Origin: Polyangiaceae bacterium
GTDB lineage: Bacteria; Myxococcota_A; Polyangia; Polyangiales; Polyangiaceae
Assembly (NCBI GenBank): GCA_020633205.1
Contig: JACKEB010000012.1
Location: 682,001 to 746,000, forward strand
Direction: 5' to 3'
DNA: 64,000 nucleotides
Both the position numbers and the translations under genes were made by a program. This document shows, piece by piece, positions 1 through 7,951 of the stretch; the first letter of the stretch is position 1; each line of letters begins with the position of its first letter. The notes below the pieces were generated by a model. That model was not told the origin of the DNA, did not search any database, and saw only the letters and a list, made by a program, of their open reading frames with translations.

Positions 1-906
1 ATCCGAACCGGCGATGTCGTTCGGTGGGATGCAGACCTTGGAGTTGCCTCCCTGCGGAATCGCGCAGGTGTACGGCGGTAGCCCAAAATAGCCGAGCCTG
101 CCAGGGCAATCTGCGGCGGTGTCACACGGCGCCGTGCAGCCCGCAGTCGGGAAGGAGAGCCCCGTTGGGCAGCTGGTCGCCGAGCGCTCGATGTCGACGC
201 ACACCTTGGTGCCGGAGATCGGCTCACAGGCAAAGCCTGAGGGACACTCGCTGGCGCTGCTGCACTCCCGCGTGCAGTGGGCAGGCCCGGTGGAGAGTCC
301 GATGCACAACCCAAGCCCGCAAGAACCGGGGTTGCCCGTGCTGCAGAGGGCGCCGGTGTCGTCGGGGTGGCAGAGCTTGTCTGGGCCACACACGTGTTCA
401 CTGGCGCAATCCGTGTGGGCGTTACACGCGATGGTGCACATCTTCGTGCCGTTGACGTCCGCGACGCATTTCCCCGCGGAACAGTCGTTGTCGAGGGTGC
501 AGCGGTCGAGGTACTTCGCGGTGCCGAGCATTCCCCCAGTGCCCGCGTTGCCGGTGCCCGCTGTGCCACCTGCCGCGCCTGCGCCGCCCGCGCCGGTCCC
601 TGCCGCGCCGGTTCCTGCGTTGCCGGTGCCGGCTGTGCCACCCGCCGCGCCCGCGCCGCCTGCTCCGGTCCCAGCCGTGCCACCGACCGCACCGCTGCCG
701 CCCATGCCGCCGTTCGTGGTGCCGGCGCTACCCGCGTCACCGCCGGTTGCATTCCCCGCGGCACCGCCTTCGCCAGCCACGCCGCCCACGCCGGCGGACC
801 CGCCGTTCTGCGTGATGATCCAGGGGCGCTGGCCGTCCTCGGCACAACCCGCGCCCAACAGTCCGACGAAGCCAAGCAGGGCCAAGCTGGCCGAAGCGTT
901 CCTCAT
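1..906 (-). CDS. Secreted lipoprotein with Gly-rich linker and Cys-rich domain (C-terminus beyond window)
   Basis: The reading frame starts at ATG 906 on the minus strand and is still open at base 1, so the C-terminus lies outside. The 302 visible residues begin with a lipoprotein signal peptide ending in LGAGC (lipid-anchored Cys21). Residues about 34-130 are an almost pure Gly/Ala/Thr/Ser/Asn linker, in which a 24-residue block occurs twice in tandem (a 72-bp direct repeat). From about residue 135 the protein becomes Cys-rich, with CxxDxDC, CxxxC and CGPDKLC-type spacings that suggest a small disulfide-bonded extracellular domain. No catalytic motif is visible. This architecture is common in myxobacterial surface proteins; the function is unknown. 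The long open frame on the opposite strand is a by-product of the repetitive GC-rich linker. Confidence 0.85.
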   Translation of the reverse strand, partial: MRNASASLALLGFVGLLGAGCAEDGQRPWIITQNGGSAGVGGVAGEGGAAGNATGGDAGSAGTTNGGMGGSGAVGGTAGTGAGGAGAAGGTAGTGNAGTGAAGTGAGGAGAAGGTAGTGNAGTGGMLGTAKYLDRCTLDNDCSAGKCVADVNGTKMCTIACNAHTDCASEHVCGPDKLCHPDDTGALCSTGNPGSCGLGLCIGLSTGPAHCTRECSSASECPSGFACEPISGTKVCVDIERSATSCPTGLSFPTAGCTAPCDTAADCPGRLGYFGLPPYTCAIPQGGNSKVCIPPNDIAGSD

Positions 907-988
907 ATCCCATCTGGATAACAGGAACTCGCCGCCACGTCTCTCGAGATCCCGCCCGGGAATGCCCGCGTTTTTGCGGAGCAGTGGC

Positions 989-1984
989 TCAGCGGGGGTC
1001 GACGTCTGCGCGCGCCGCCTCGATGAACCGCTCGGCCGAGCGCTCCGAGGTCATGTCCCAGCCGAGGATGCGCATCGTCCCGCGCACCACGGCGTCGCGC
1101 TCGGAGGTCTGGCTGCGGAGTTCACTCACCATCTGCGCCAGAAACGTGGGCGACACCCAGCGGGCCACACCGGGCGGCAGCTCCTTGAACAGCGCGTGGG
1201 CGGCTTGAGCCACCACCGTCGCGGTATCTTGGGTTGGCCGCATGATCGTGCGGTAGGTGCGGCGCACGGCGTCAGCGACCGTGGCGACCGCCTGGCTGTC
1301 GAAGCCGCCGCCGGCCCAGCTGTCGTAGGCGCGGTCCACGGCGGCGATCACGCTGGGGCCCGGCTCCTGATCGTTCAGGGCCAAGGTGATGCTGGCCTCG
1401 AGGGTGCTTGCCAGCTCTCGCGCTCGGCGCATCCAGGGCGGGGCGTTCGCAGGCAGCGACGTCTTGGGAGCAAGCGACTCTTCCGAGCGCACGGTGCTGT
1501 CCGGGCTCGGAGCCACACCCGCCAAATCCCGATCTTTCGGGCGGTGCTGCTGCTTGGGACTCTGCAGCGTGCTGCCCAGGCTGTCTGTACCTTGCGGAAA
1601 CGCTTGGGGGCGAACTGGCGTGTACGAGATCGCCTCCATCGTGCGCTTGCGGCTGTGGGGCGTGAGCCCGTCCTGCACCGTGGTGGCTGTGGGCACCATC
1701 GGCGCGGGCGGCGCGTCGCTCTCCCGCAGCGTGGGGGGAGCGCCGGAGCTGGTCTGCTGCTGCTCGTGCTCTATCAGCGGCAACGTCGCCTTGAGGTTTC
1801 GCACCGGCTGGCCTTGGATCACGGGCCGGGCCTCGATGGTCGGGTAGTCTTCCGTAGGCGGCGGCGACGGATCCGTCGTGCTGCGCACTTCGTCCAGCTC
1901 ATCCAGGGAGTTCATCGTGGGGACGTCCGGCCGCCGCTGCATCGTCCGCGCATCTTGCCACGTCGCGCTGTAAACGCACACCAT
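989..1984 (-). CDS. Unknown protein with disordered N-terminal half
   Basis: I do not recognise this protein. The longest frame encodes 331 residues from ATG 1984. In-frame Met codons just inside (before QRRPDVPT and NSLDELDE) are equally plausible starts, and none has a clear ribosome site. The first ~180 residues are rich in Pro, Ser, Thr, Gln and acidic residues (for example TDPSPPPTED) and are probably unstructured. The last ~150 residues look folded and mostly helical, with segments such as LFKELPPGVARWVSPTF and MRILGWDMTSERSAERF. There is no signal peptide, membrane segment or enzyme motif. A disordered arm followed by a small helical domain would fit a regulatory or adaptor protein, but that is inference. 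It lies on the same strand as the lipoprotein downstream, 82 bp away. Confidence 0.6.
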   Translation of the reverse strand: MVCVYSATWQDARTMQRRPDVPTMNSLDELDEVRSTTDPSPPPTEDYPTIEARPVIQGQPVRNLKATLPLIEHEQQQTSSGAPPTLRESDAPPAPMVPTATTVQDGLTPHSRKRTMEAISYTPVRPQAFPQGTDSLGSTLQSPKQQHRPKDRDLAGVAPSPDSTVRSEESLAPKTSLPANAPPWMRRARELASTLEASITLALNDQEPGPSVIAAVDRAYDSWAGGGFDSQAVATVADAVRRTYRTIMRPTQDTATVVAQAAHALFKELPPGVARWVSPTFLAQMVSELRSQTSERDAVVRGTMRILGWDMTSERSAERFIEAARADVDPR

Positions 1985-2039
1985 CGGTAGTCGGGAGTGG
2001 CATACCCGCGTCTTTTGGCGCGCCTAGAAGGAGCGTGCG

Positions 2040-2864
2040 CTACACGTGCGGCAGGCTAGCCACGCCGTAGTGAAAGCGGATTTGCTCCTCCGAGTAGCGC
2101 GACTCCCGACCCACGGGGCAGGCGTCCCGCACGGCGAGCCAAGCGTCGAAATGTCGCGCCACCAGGTCACGACCCGTGGGTTCTCCACGGCTCTCTGCGA
2201 GCGCCTGCTGGAACAAGGGCACGCAAGGCGCAGGGCATTTGGAGCAAGGGGAGGGGGGGAGGTGCGACCCTCGGGCGCTGCTCGGCGCTTCAGGCTCTCG
2301 CAAATTGTTACCCTGTGGAAACGAAACAAGCGCCCGTAAGCCAAACCAGGGACCATGCGTCGGGTGCACCGCCAGGTGCGCTGGACCGACGTGGCACAGC
2401 CCGAGCGCCTCCCCGAGGCGCGGAAAAGGCAGCGCCGGCGTGAGCTGGTGCGCAAACCACAGCTTTGCGCCGGGCAGCCAGCGCTCCACGGCGGCGCGAT
2501 GCACGCGCTCGGTGTAGGCATCCAGCGGGTCGGTGGCAGGTAGATTGGGGGCGGCGCGCTGGAGTAGCGGCCAGAGCCTGCGAGTGTTCCCCGTGAGGAG
2601 CACGCGCTGACTTGCAGGCGCTCCTCCCCCCCAACCCGGGAAGACGCTTTGAATGGCCTGCTGCAGATCTGCTGGCAGGCGTCGGGGGTCGCCTTGGGCG
2701 CTGAGGTCGAAGCCGTGCTCCTCGAGCTCCTCGATGCAGCGGCCTAGGGCGTCTGAGTCACGCGCGTGCACTGCTTCGAGCTTGCTTGGTTTGAGGCGTC
2801 GGAGCCAGGGCGATTGCAGGCGAAACTTGACGCTGGGCGTTTCGGGCGGGATGAAGAGTCCCAT
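2040..2864 (-). CDS. MMACHC (CblC)-like cobalamin-processing protein
   Basis: The 274-residue product matches human MMACHC, the cytosolic chaperone that decyanates and dealkylates vitamin B12, in several segments that I compared from memory. DPLDAYTERVHRAAVERWLP (112-131) parallels DPVDQCVAYHLGRVRESLP. HPTHGPWFGLRALV (167-180) parallels HPRFGGWFAIRGVV, including the His that lies over the corrin. AWLAVRDACP...RYSEEQIRFHY (241-266) parallels DWTYRDAVTP...RYSEEQKAYF. Between the last two lies a CxxCxxxC motif (Cys207, 210, 214) absent from the human protein; it could bind metal or a cluster. No signal peptide, so it should act in the cytoplasm. The chosen ATG shares its bases with the start of the divergent gene; an upstream GTG at 2918 is possible. 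Family assignment is likely; activity is unproven. Confidence 0.72.
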   Translation of the reverse strand: MGLFIPPETPSVKFRLQSPWLRRLKPSKLEAVHARDSDALGRCIEELEEHGFDLSAQGDPRRLPADLQQAIQSVFPGWGGGAPASQRVLLTGNTRRLWPLLQRAAPNLPATDPLDAYTERVHRAAVERWLPGAKLWFAHQLTPALPFPRLGEALGLCHVGPAHLAVHPTHGPWFGLRALVSFPQGNNLREPEAPSSARGSHLPPSPCSKCPAPCVPLFQQALAESRGEPTGRDLVARHFDAWLAVRDACPVGRESRYSEEQIRFHYGVASLPHV

Positions 2865-3966
2865 GAGTGAGCCCGAGTTCGACGGAAAGCTGTATGAATT
2901 GCCCACGCTGCGGGTCACCGGCAGCGCGCGGGAGCTGGGGCGCGGCCACGGCGAAGCGTATCGGGAGCAGATCGCAGCCTTCGTGAGTCAGCGGCTCGAC
3001 GCGGCGCGAGAATACATGGGGGAGCGGCTGCCCCACGTCGACTTCGATCAGTTCTTGGCGCTCGGCAAAGAGTGCCAGGAGGTCGCCCGCAAGTGGGATC
3101 CCCAGGGAACTGAAGAGCACGAAGGCATCGCCGAAGGCGCCGGCCAAGACAGCGCGCGGCTCTACACCGTGGCGAATATGACGGATATCCGCGATGTGTT
3201 GCTGCTGCCGCCGCCGAAGGACGACGAGGGCTGCACCAGCTTCCTGTTGCCGCCAGAGCTGACGAAGTCGGGGCAAGTCCTCGCGGGGCAGACCTGGGAT
3301 CTGAACCCGCAAGATCTGGAGTACGTGCTCGCGGTACACCGGGTGCCCGACGAAGGGCCCGAGACGTGGTCCGTCGGCTGCGTGGGCTGCCTGACGCTGG
3401 TCGGCATGAACCAGCACGGCTTGGCCGTCGGCACGACGAACATCAAAGTGAAGGGGAGCCGCCCGGGCATTGGCTACCTGAGCCTGCTCCACCGCATGAT
3501 CCGCGCGAAAACGCGGGAGGAGGCGGGCCACATCGTGGAGACGGCGCCGCGCTCCGCGGCTCACACCTACTGGGCGGCGGATGCGGGTGGAGCGCTGGAG
3601 TACGAGGTCAGCGCCCAGGACTTCTTGCGCCGCGAGGCGAAGGTCGAGCCCCTGGCGCGCACCAACCACTGCCTGGCGCCGCAGCACGTACCGCTGCAAG
3701 GGGAGCCGACCAACAGCTCGAGCCTGGCGCGCCTCGACCGCATGGGGCAGATCTTGAGCGCCGGCGCCCACGACGTCGAGTCGATCCGACTCGCCTTCGC
3801 CGACCGCGCTGACGGCGTGGACAGCATCGCACGTTTCCCTGAGGATAATCAGGGCACCGCGACCAACTCCTGCATCATCACCCGGCCTGCTGAGCGCGAG
3901 ATCTGGGCCTGCAAGGGGCCGAGCCAGCGCGGCGCCTGGCAGCGCTTGCAATTCGAGCGCGACTAG
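2863..3966 (+). CDS. C45-type (acyl-CoA:6-APA acyltransferase-like) Ntn-hydrolase
   Basis: The 367-residue protein starts MSEPEFDGKLYELPTLRV. It has the layout of peptidase family C45, whose prototype is isopenicillin-N/penicillin acyltransferase. A pro-region with the typical ELGRGHGEAYREQI segment (about 24-37) is followed by the nucleophile region DEGCTSFLL. Cys124 would become the N-terminal nucleophile after self-cleavage between Gly123 and Cys124. Later conserved segments include QTWDLNP, the GMNQHGLAVGTTN turn and a NSCIITRP segment near the end. Family members hydrolyse or transfer acyl groups on amides, and the substrate cannot be read from sequence. It is divergent from the MMACHC-like gene, and the two ATGs overlap in a CATG. 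Alternative start: ATG 2851. There is no signal peptide. Confidence 0.8.
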   Translation: MSEPEFDGKLYELPTLRVTGSARELGRGHGEAYREQIAAFVSQRLDAAREYMGERLPHVDFDQFLALGKECQEVARKWDPQGTEEHEGIAEGAGQDSARLYTVANMTDIRDVLLLPPPKDDEGCTSFLLPPELTKSGQVLAGQTWDLNPQDLEYVLAVHRVPDEGPETWSVGCVGCLTLVGMNQHGLAVGTTNIKVKGSRPGIGYLSLLHRMIRAKTREEAGHIVETAPRSAAHTYWAADAGGALEYEVSAQDFLRREAKVEPLARTNHCLAPQHVPLQGEPTNSSSLARLDRMGQILSAGAHDVESIRLAFADRADGVDSIARFPEDNQGTATNSCIITRPAEREIWACKGPSQRGAWQRLQFERD

Positions 3967-4025
3967 AGTGTGCTCGGCTCTTGGAGGCGCCGCGCTGGGC
4001 TAGCAGCGGGCGTGCTGAGGGCGGC

Positions 4026-5072
4026 ATGCAGGACACTAAAAACCGACTCCCGTCGTACTTTGGCCTGCGCCTGGCGCTCGTCGCCGCGCTCTGGATCGGC
4101 CTCGAGCGGCTGCTTGCGCTGCAAGCTTATCGGGTGGTGCCGGCGAGCCTCGGCGCCAGCCTGAGCCTCGCGTCGTGGATGGCGTTCATCGAGTTTCTGT
4201 CCACGCTGCTGGGGCTGCTTCTGGCGTTTGCGTTGCTGCGCTCGCCGGGCAAGCTCAGCCTGCCTCAGGAGGCCCTCGGTGCGCTCTTGCCGCGGCGGCT
4301 CACGTGGCTCCACGCGCTCTTGCTCGCGCCCCTGGTGTACGTGACCGCGATCTACCTTGGACAGCAAGCGGCCATCGACACGCTGCTAGCGGAGATCCGC
4401 CAAGGCGGGCGCCAGCAGGCCCAAGCGGGGCTAGGCGATTTCGGTGCGGGGCTCGCGGTGTCGTCTCTCGTCGCGACCCTGGCCTGGGTCGGCTTCATGG
4501 CGCCGATCAGCGAGGAGCTGATGTTCCGCGGGGCAATGTGGGGGGCGATCCAGCGCGGCATCGACTGGCTGCGGCCTTCCAAGCGCCCCCACAAGGAGAG
4601 CGCCTTTGACGCGGCCATGGCCGCGGCGCAAGCGGATCCGGATGCGCCGCCGCCCAGTAGCAAAGCCGTGCTGTCCGGCTCCGTGATCAGCGATCCGGCG
4701 TGGTTCAAGCTGCTGCGCGGCGTGGGGCGCGCGATCCTCGATGGCTTCATCGCGACCTTGGTGGTGCTCGCGCTGTTCACCGCCATGCACGCGGATTTCG
4801 ACACCGGCCTCGGCATCATCCGCGTGGTCTCCGCGCTGGTGCTCGGCTTCTTTTGCGGGATCTTTCGCCAGTGGTCCCGCGGCGTGCTCGCCCCCATCGT
4901 GCTCCACGCGAGCTTCAACTGGCTCAGCGTGGCGACGGATCACCGCTGGGTGGTGAGCGCCAGCTTCCCGAAGTGGAAGCTCGTCCCGTCGCTCTTAGTC
5001 TACGTCGGCTTCGCCGGCCTCGTCCTGAGCTGCATCGTGCTGTTCGTCGAGTGGCAGCTACGGCGCCGCTGA
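4026..5072 (+). CDS. CPBP-family intramembrane metalloprotease
   Basis: This 348-residue membrane protein has several hydrophobic spans (about 12-30, 50-72, 94-112, 143-160, 240-256, 264-282, 287-300 and a C-terminal helix). It carries the CPBP/CAAX-protease motifs: EExxxR at 163-168 (EELMFR), FTAMH with His255, and HASFN with His294 and Asn298. These glutamate and histidine residues form the intramembrane active site in Rce1-type proteases. A hydrophilic insert of ~55 residues (about 182-238, rich in Ala, Asp, Pro and Ser) separates motif 1 from motif 2, which is longer than the usual loop. The start is ATG 4026 because it directly precedes the first membrane segment. The substrate is unknown; bacterial members act in bacteriocin maturation, immunity or membrane-protein processing. 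Confidence 0.85.
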   Translation: MQDTKNRLPSYFGLRLALVAALWIGLERLLALQAYRVVPASLGASLSLASWMAFIEFLSTLLGLLLAFALLRSPGKLSLPQEALGALLPRRLTWLHALLLAPLVYVTAIYLGQQAAIDTLLAEIRQGGRQQAQAGLGDFGAGLAVSSLVATLAWVGFMAPISEELMFRGAMWGAIQRGIDWLRPSKRPHKESAFDAAMAAAQADPDAPPPSSKAVLSGSVISDPAWFKLLRGVGRAILDGFIATLVVLALFTAMHADFDTGLGIIRVVSALVLGFFCGIFRQWSRGVLAPIVLHASFNWLSVATDHRWVVSASFPKWKLVPSLLVYVGFAGLVLSCIVLFVEWQLRRR

Positions 5073-5082
5073 CTTCGTCGAA

Positions 5083-5297
5083 GTCCCTGAGGTTTTGGTC
5101 TCTGTCTGTTGGGTCGGGGTGTTCTTCGGTTGGACCGCCAAGGACGCCAAGGATCTTGGGCTTGCTGCGTTTGAAGCCTGAACTTGCGTCAGCACGCGGA
5201 TGCGTTGTGAGTCCCTGAGGTTTTGGTCTCTGTCTGTTGGGTCGAGGTGTTCTTCGGTTGGACCGCCAAGGACGCCAAGGGCGCCAAGGATCTTGGG
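5083..5297 (+). repeat. Two direct copies of a ~80-bp intergenic repeat (type A)
   Basis: Copy A1 covers 5083-5160 and copy A2 covers 5211-5297. They are nearly identical from GTCCCTGAGG to the closing ATCTTGGG. Both end in a phased CGCCAAGGN array. A2 carries one extra 9-bp unit relative to A1, so the copies differ mainly by unit number. Neither copy has a convincing reading frame. The array is the reverse complement of the CTTGGCGTC array in the type B copies downstream. Confidence 0.9.
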
Positions 5298-5340
5298 GGT
5301 TGAGACTGGACGCGCTGACGGGCTCCGAAGTGAGCGATCG

Positions 5341-5598
5341 CGCACTGCCCGAAAAAGAGATGAACGGCTCTCTCAGAGCCGCACTGTTCTTGCTAAAAAA
5401 TCTTGGCGTCCCTGGCGGTTGAATCCCCGGGGAAGCGTCTGCCAAACCCGCCGGAACGCCGCAGGGAGGCGAGGCGCGCACTGCCCGAAAAAGAGATGAA
5501 CGGCTCTCTCAGAGCCGCACTGTTTTTGCCCAGAAAATCTTGGCGTCCTTGGCGTCCTTGGCGGTTAAATCCCCGGGGAAGCGTCTACCAAACCCGCC
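5341..5598 (+). repeat. Two direct copies of a ~115-bp intergenic repeat (type B) with hairpin and 9-bp array
   Basis: Copy B1 covers 5341-5452 and copy B2 covers 5477-5598, both starting CGCACTGCCCGAAAAAG. Each contains a perfect 7-bp hairpin, CGGCTCT-CTC-AGAGCCG, then a run of CTTGGCGTC units ending in TTGGCGGTT, then ATCCCCGGGGA. B2 has one more 9-bp unit than B1. With the type A copies in opposite orientation, the whole 5083-5598 block forms a large imperfect inverted arrangement between a membrane protease gene and the end of an ABC1 kinase gene. It may act as a terminator or be a non-autonomous element. Confidence 0.9.
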
Positions 5599-5651
5599 AG
5601 GGCGCTGCCGGAGCGCGAGGTGCACGCGCCGCCAAGCGCCTTGAAACGGGA

Positions 5652-7121
5652 CTATGCCGCGGCGGGCTCGGGGGGGACGAACATCGCCTGCATGATGAAC
5701 GGCTTGGCGAGGACTACCAGGTTCTGGTTCTCGTCCAGGGCGGTGCCGAGGCCTGCTAGCAGGCTGAAGGTGCGGCCGTAGAGCACCAGATCGTTCGGGA
5801 TGTAGATGTTGTCGATCTTCGAGATCAGGCCTTGGACATCCTCACGGATGCGCTCGAAATCGAGTTCCCGGGCTTCAGCTGGGGTCAGCTCGTAGTACTG
5901 CTCGAAGAACTCCTTGATGAGGGGCTTCGCCTTTTCGACGTCGGCCTCGCTCAAGATCCCCATGGCAACGACCGTGGGCGCGTAGGCTTCGACATCGCGG
6001 GTGAGGAAGGCCATCACGGAGTTGACCAGCTGGCGATGGAAGCTGCGGGGCAGGATCTTCACCTGACCGAAGTCGATCACGCACAGCGTGGTGCGGCCGT
6101 CGATCACGTTGAAGAGCAGGTTCCCAGGGTGGGGATCGCTCTGAAAGACGCCGTCCTGGTACATCATCTTGGTCCAGGTGTTCAGCACCAGCTCGAGCAG
6201 CTCCGTCGGCTTCACCCCGAGCTCATCCATCTTCTGCTTGTCGGTGACGCGGAAGCCCTCGAAGAACGTGGTCGCGATCACGCTGTCCGTCGTGTACTCG
6301 TCGAGCACGTCGGGGATCACCACGTCGCCACGACCCGCCGCGTTGTTGATGCTCGGGGAGAAGTTCTTGAAGTTGTCGTGGATGGTGCGCGTGTAGGCCG
6401 CTTCCTGGCGGTAATCGAGCTCGGTCTCCAGTGCGAGGCGCATCTCACGGTAGATCACCGCGAGATCGACCTTTGGCACGAAGATATTGAAGAGCGGCAC
6501 TGCGATGCCATACAAGGTCATGTCGACCTCGAGCATGGCCTGGATGTTGGGGTAGCGGATCTTCAGCGCGATGTTACGGCCGTCCTTGGTGGTGGCGCGG
6601 TGCACCTGGCCAAAGCTCGCTGCGGCGATGCACTTCTCGTCGATGCTGGCGAACACCTCCTGGGGTGGCGCGCCGTACTCTTCAGTGAGGTGCGCTTGGA
6701 TGCCTTCCCAGGGCGTGGGGTCGACGCGGTCCTGAAGCTTGGACAGCTCCTCCACCCAGACGCGCGGCATGATGTCCACGCGGGCGCTGATCAGCTGACC
6801 CACCTTGATCATGCCGCCACGCATGCGCACCGCCAGGCGGTAGAACGACTGAGCGTTCTTGCGATGCACGGTGTTCCACGTCTCCTTCTCGATCTCCTGG
6901 CCGAGCTTCTTCCAGCGGATCCAGAGCCAGAGGTAGGAGAGGTAGATCGGCACCAGCGTCCACGCCGAGATCGAGAAGCGCACCACGGCGTACCCGAATT
7001 TCCGTGCGGTATCGAGCTCCGAGGGGCGCTCTTCAACCGGACACAATGCGGCGGGACGTAGCGCCGTAACCTTCGGCTGCAGAGAACTCGGAGACGTCGC
7101 TAGGGCGGCAGGATCTTGCAT
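5652..7121 (-). CDS. ABC1/UbiB-family atypical protein kinase-like protein
   Basis: The 489-residue protein has the hallmark motifs of the ABC1 (UbiB/ADCK/AarF) family. These are the KxGQ motif (Lys106-Gln109 in MIKVGQLISARVDIMP), the Ala-rich nucleotide loop AAASFGQVHRA (about 166-176), the catalytic segment SDPHPGNLLF (328-337), and DFG at 350-352. A hydrophobic stretch at about 45-70 may anchor it to the membrane. Relatives support quinone or isoprenoid lipid metabolism through an unconventional ATPase activity. The typical C-terminal membrane helices of UbiB are not obvious, which fits the shorter AarF-domain proteins of myxobacteria. ATG 7121 is preferred over an upstream TTG at 7163. 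No ubiquinone biosynthesis genes are adjacent, so the partner pathway is unknown. Confidence 0.88.
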   Translation of the reverse strand: MQDPAALATSPSSLQPKVTALRPAALCPVEERPSELDTARKFGYAVVRFSISAWTLVPIYLSYLWLWIRWKKLGQEIEKETWNTVHRKNAQSFYRLAVRMRGGMIKVGQLISARVDIMPRVWVEELSKLQDRVDPTPWEGIQAHLTEEYGAPPQEVFASIDEKCIAAASFGQVHRATTKDGRNIALKIRYPNIQAMLEVDMTLYGIAVPLFNIFVPKVDLAVIYREMRLALETELDYRQEAAYTRTIHDNFKNFSPSINNAAGRGDVVIPDVLDEYTTDSVIATTFFEGFRVTDKQKMDELGVKPTELLELVLNTWTKMMYQDGVFQSDPHPGNLLFNVIDGRTTLCVIDFGQVKILPRSFHRQLVNSVMAFLTRDVEAYAPTVVAMGILSEADVEKAKPLIKEFFEQYYELTPAEARELDFERIREDVQGLISKIDNIYIPNDLVLYGRTFSLLAGLGTALDENQNLVVLAKPFIMQAMFVPPEPAAA

Positions 7122-7201
7122 GATAACAGGCGGAGAGTTAGCACCGAGGGGATGCGGCTCCAAGCGGCCACTTCCGCAGCTTTCGTGAACGGAAAGCGGC
7201 G

Positions 7202-7867
7202 CTACCAGGGCAGTTCTTCGCCGTTTGCGTGCATGAAGCGGCCGGTGGTTTCCAGGCTCAGCTCGTCGATGCGGGCGATCAGCCCCTTGGCCGCGACGTC
7301 GGGACCGATGTCGCCGTTGCCCCCGGTCATCTCCGTCTTCACGTAGCCAGGGTGCAAGATCACCACGGCCACACCGTCGCTCTTCAGCTCCTGGGCCAGG
7401 CTCTTTCCGGCGGCGTTCGCTGCGGCTTTGCTCATGCGATAGCCGTACATGCGCCCTGAAGTGTTGTCTGCCACAGAGCCCATGCGGCTCGAGACCACAG
7501 CGACCTTACTGCCTTGCTTGAGCTTGCTCTGTAGCGCGGCGGTGACGCGCACCGGGGCGAGGGAGTTGACCTCGAACTGACGCCGGATTGAATCCGCGCT
7601 GATATTCCCGAGGGCGTCGACTTCGAGCAAGCCGGCGTTGTTCAGCAAGACGTCGATGGACTCGTCGCCCACGCGCTTCGGCAGCTCAGCGATCCCGGCG
7701 TCCGTCGTGACGTCGATCCCGCTCTCCACGCGCACACCGGCGACGGCGTCGAGCTCCGGCGAGCTCTTGCGGCAGATCGCCACCACGGACGCTCCACGCC
7801 CCGCCAGTTGGCGCGCCAGCTCCAGTCCAATGCCGCGGTTTGCTCCTGTGATGACTACGACGCCCAT
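7202..7867 (-). CDS. Short-chain dehydrogenase/reductase, C-factor (CsgA)-like
   Basis: This is a classical SDR of 221 residues. It has an N-terminal Rossmann motif TGANRGIGLELA (about 6-17), a NNAG motif (LLNNAGLL), a catalytic Ser in the VVSSRMGS segment, and YxxxK in YGYRMSKAAAN. The short length, the TGANRGIG signature and the YRMSKAA active site are typical of the SDR subgroup that includes the myxobacterial developmental C-factor CsgA and small carbonyl reductases. The substrate cannot be deduced. The ATG at 7867 is preceded by a good ribosome site (GAGGGAG, six bases before it); longer upstream frames are not needed. It lies 84 bp downstream of the helicase gene on the same strand and may be cotranscribed. 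Confidence 0.88.
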   Translation of the reverse strand: MGVVVITGANRGIGLELARQLAGRGASVVAICRKSSPELDAVAGVRVESGIDVTTDAGIAELPKRVGDESIDVLLNNAGLLEVDALGNISADSIRRQFEVNSLAPVRVTAALQSKLKQGSKVAVVSSRMGSVADNTSGRMYGYRMSKAAANAAGKSLAQELKSDGVAVVILHPGYVKTEMTGGNGDIGPDVAAKGLIARIDELSLETTGRFMHANGEELPW

Positions 7868-7951
7868 GTCACTCCCTCTCGTCCGTTGCTGGTTCCCCCG
7901 AGACCTGCGACAGCCTCGGCAAAGCCGCAACCCCAAGCGTCGGAATAAGCG

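Noticed and set aside
119..1990. Long plus-strand open frame over the first two minus-strand genes
   Set aside because: It crosses two genes with better features (lipoprotein signal and Cys domain on the minus strand) and its own product is Pro/Arg/Ala-rich without any fold.
5083..5598. CRISPR array
   Set aside because: Only two pairs of long copies occur, without regular spacers or cas genes. The short periodicity is 9 bp and belongs to the repeat itself.
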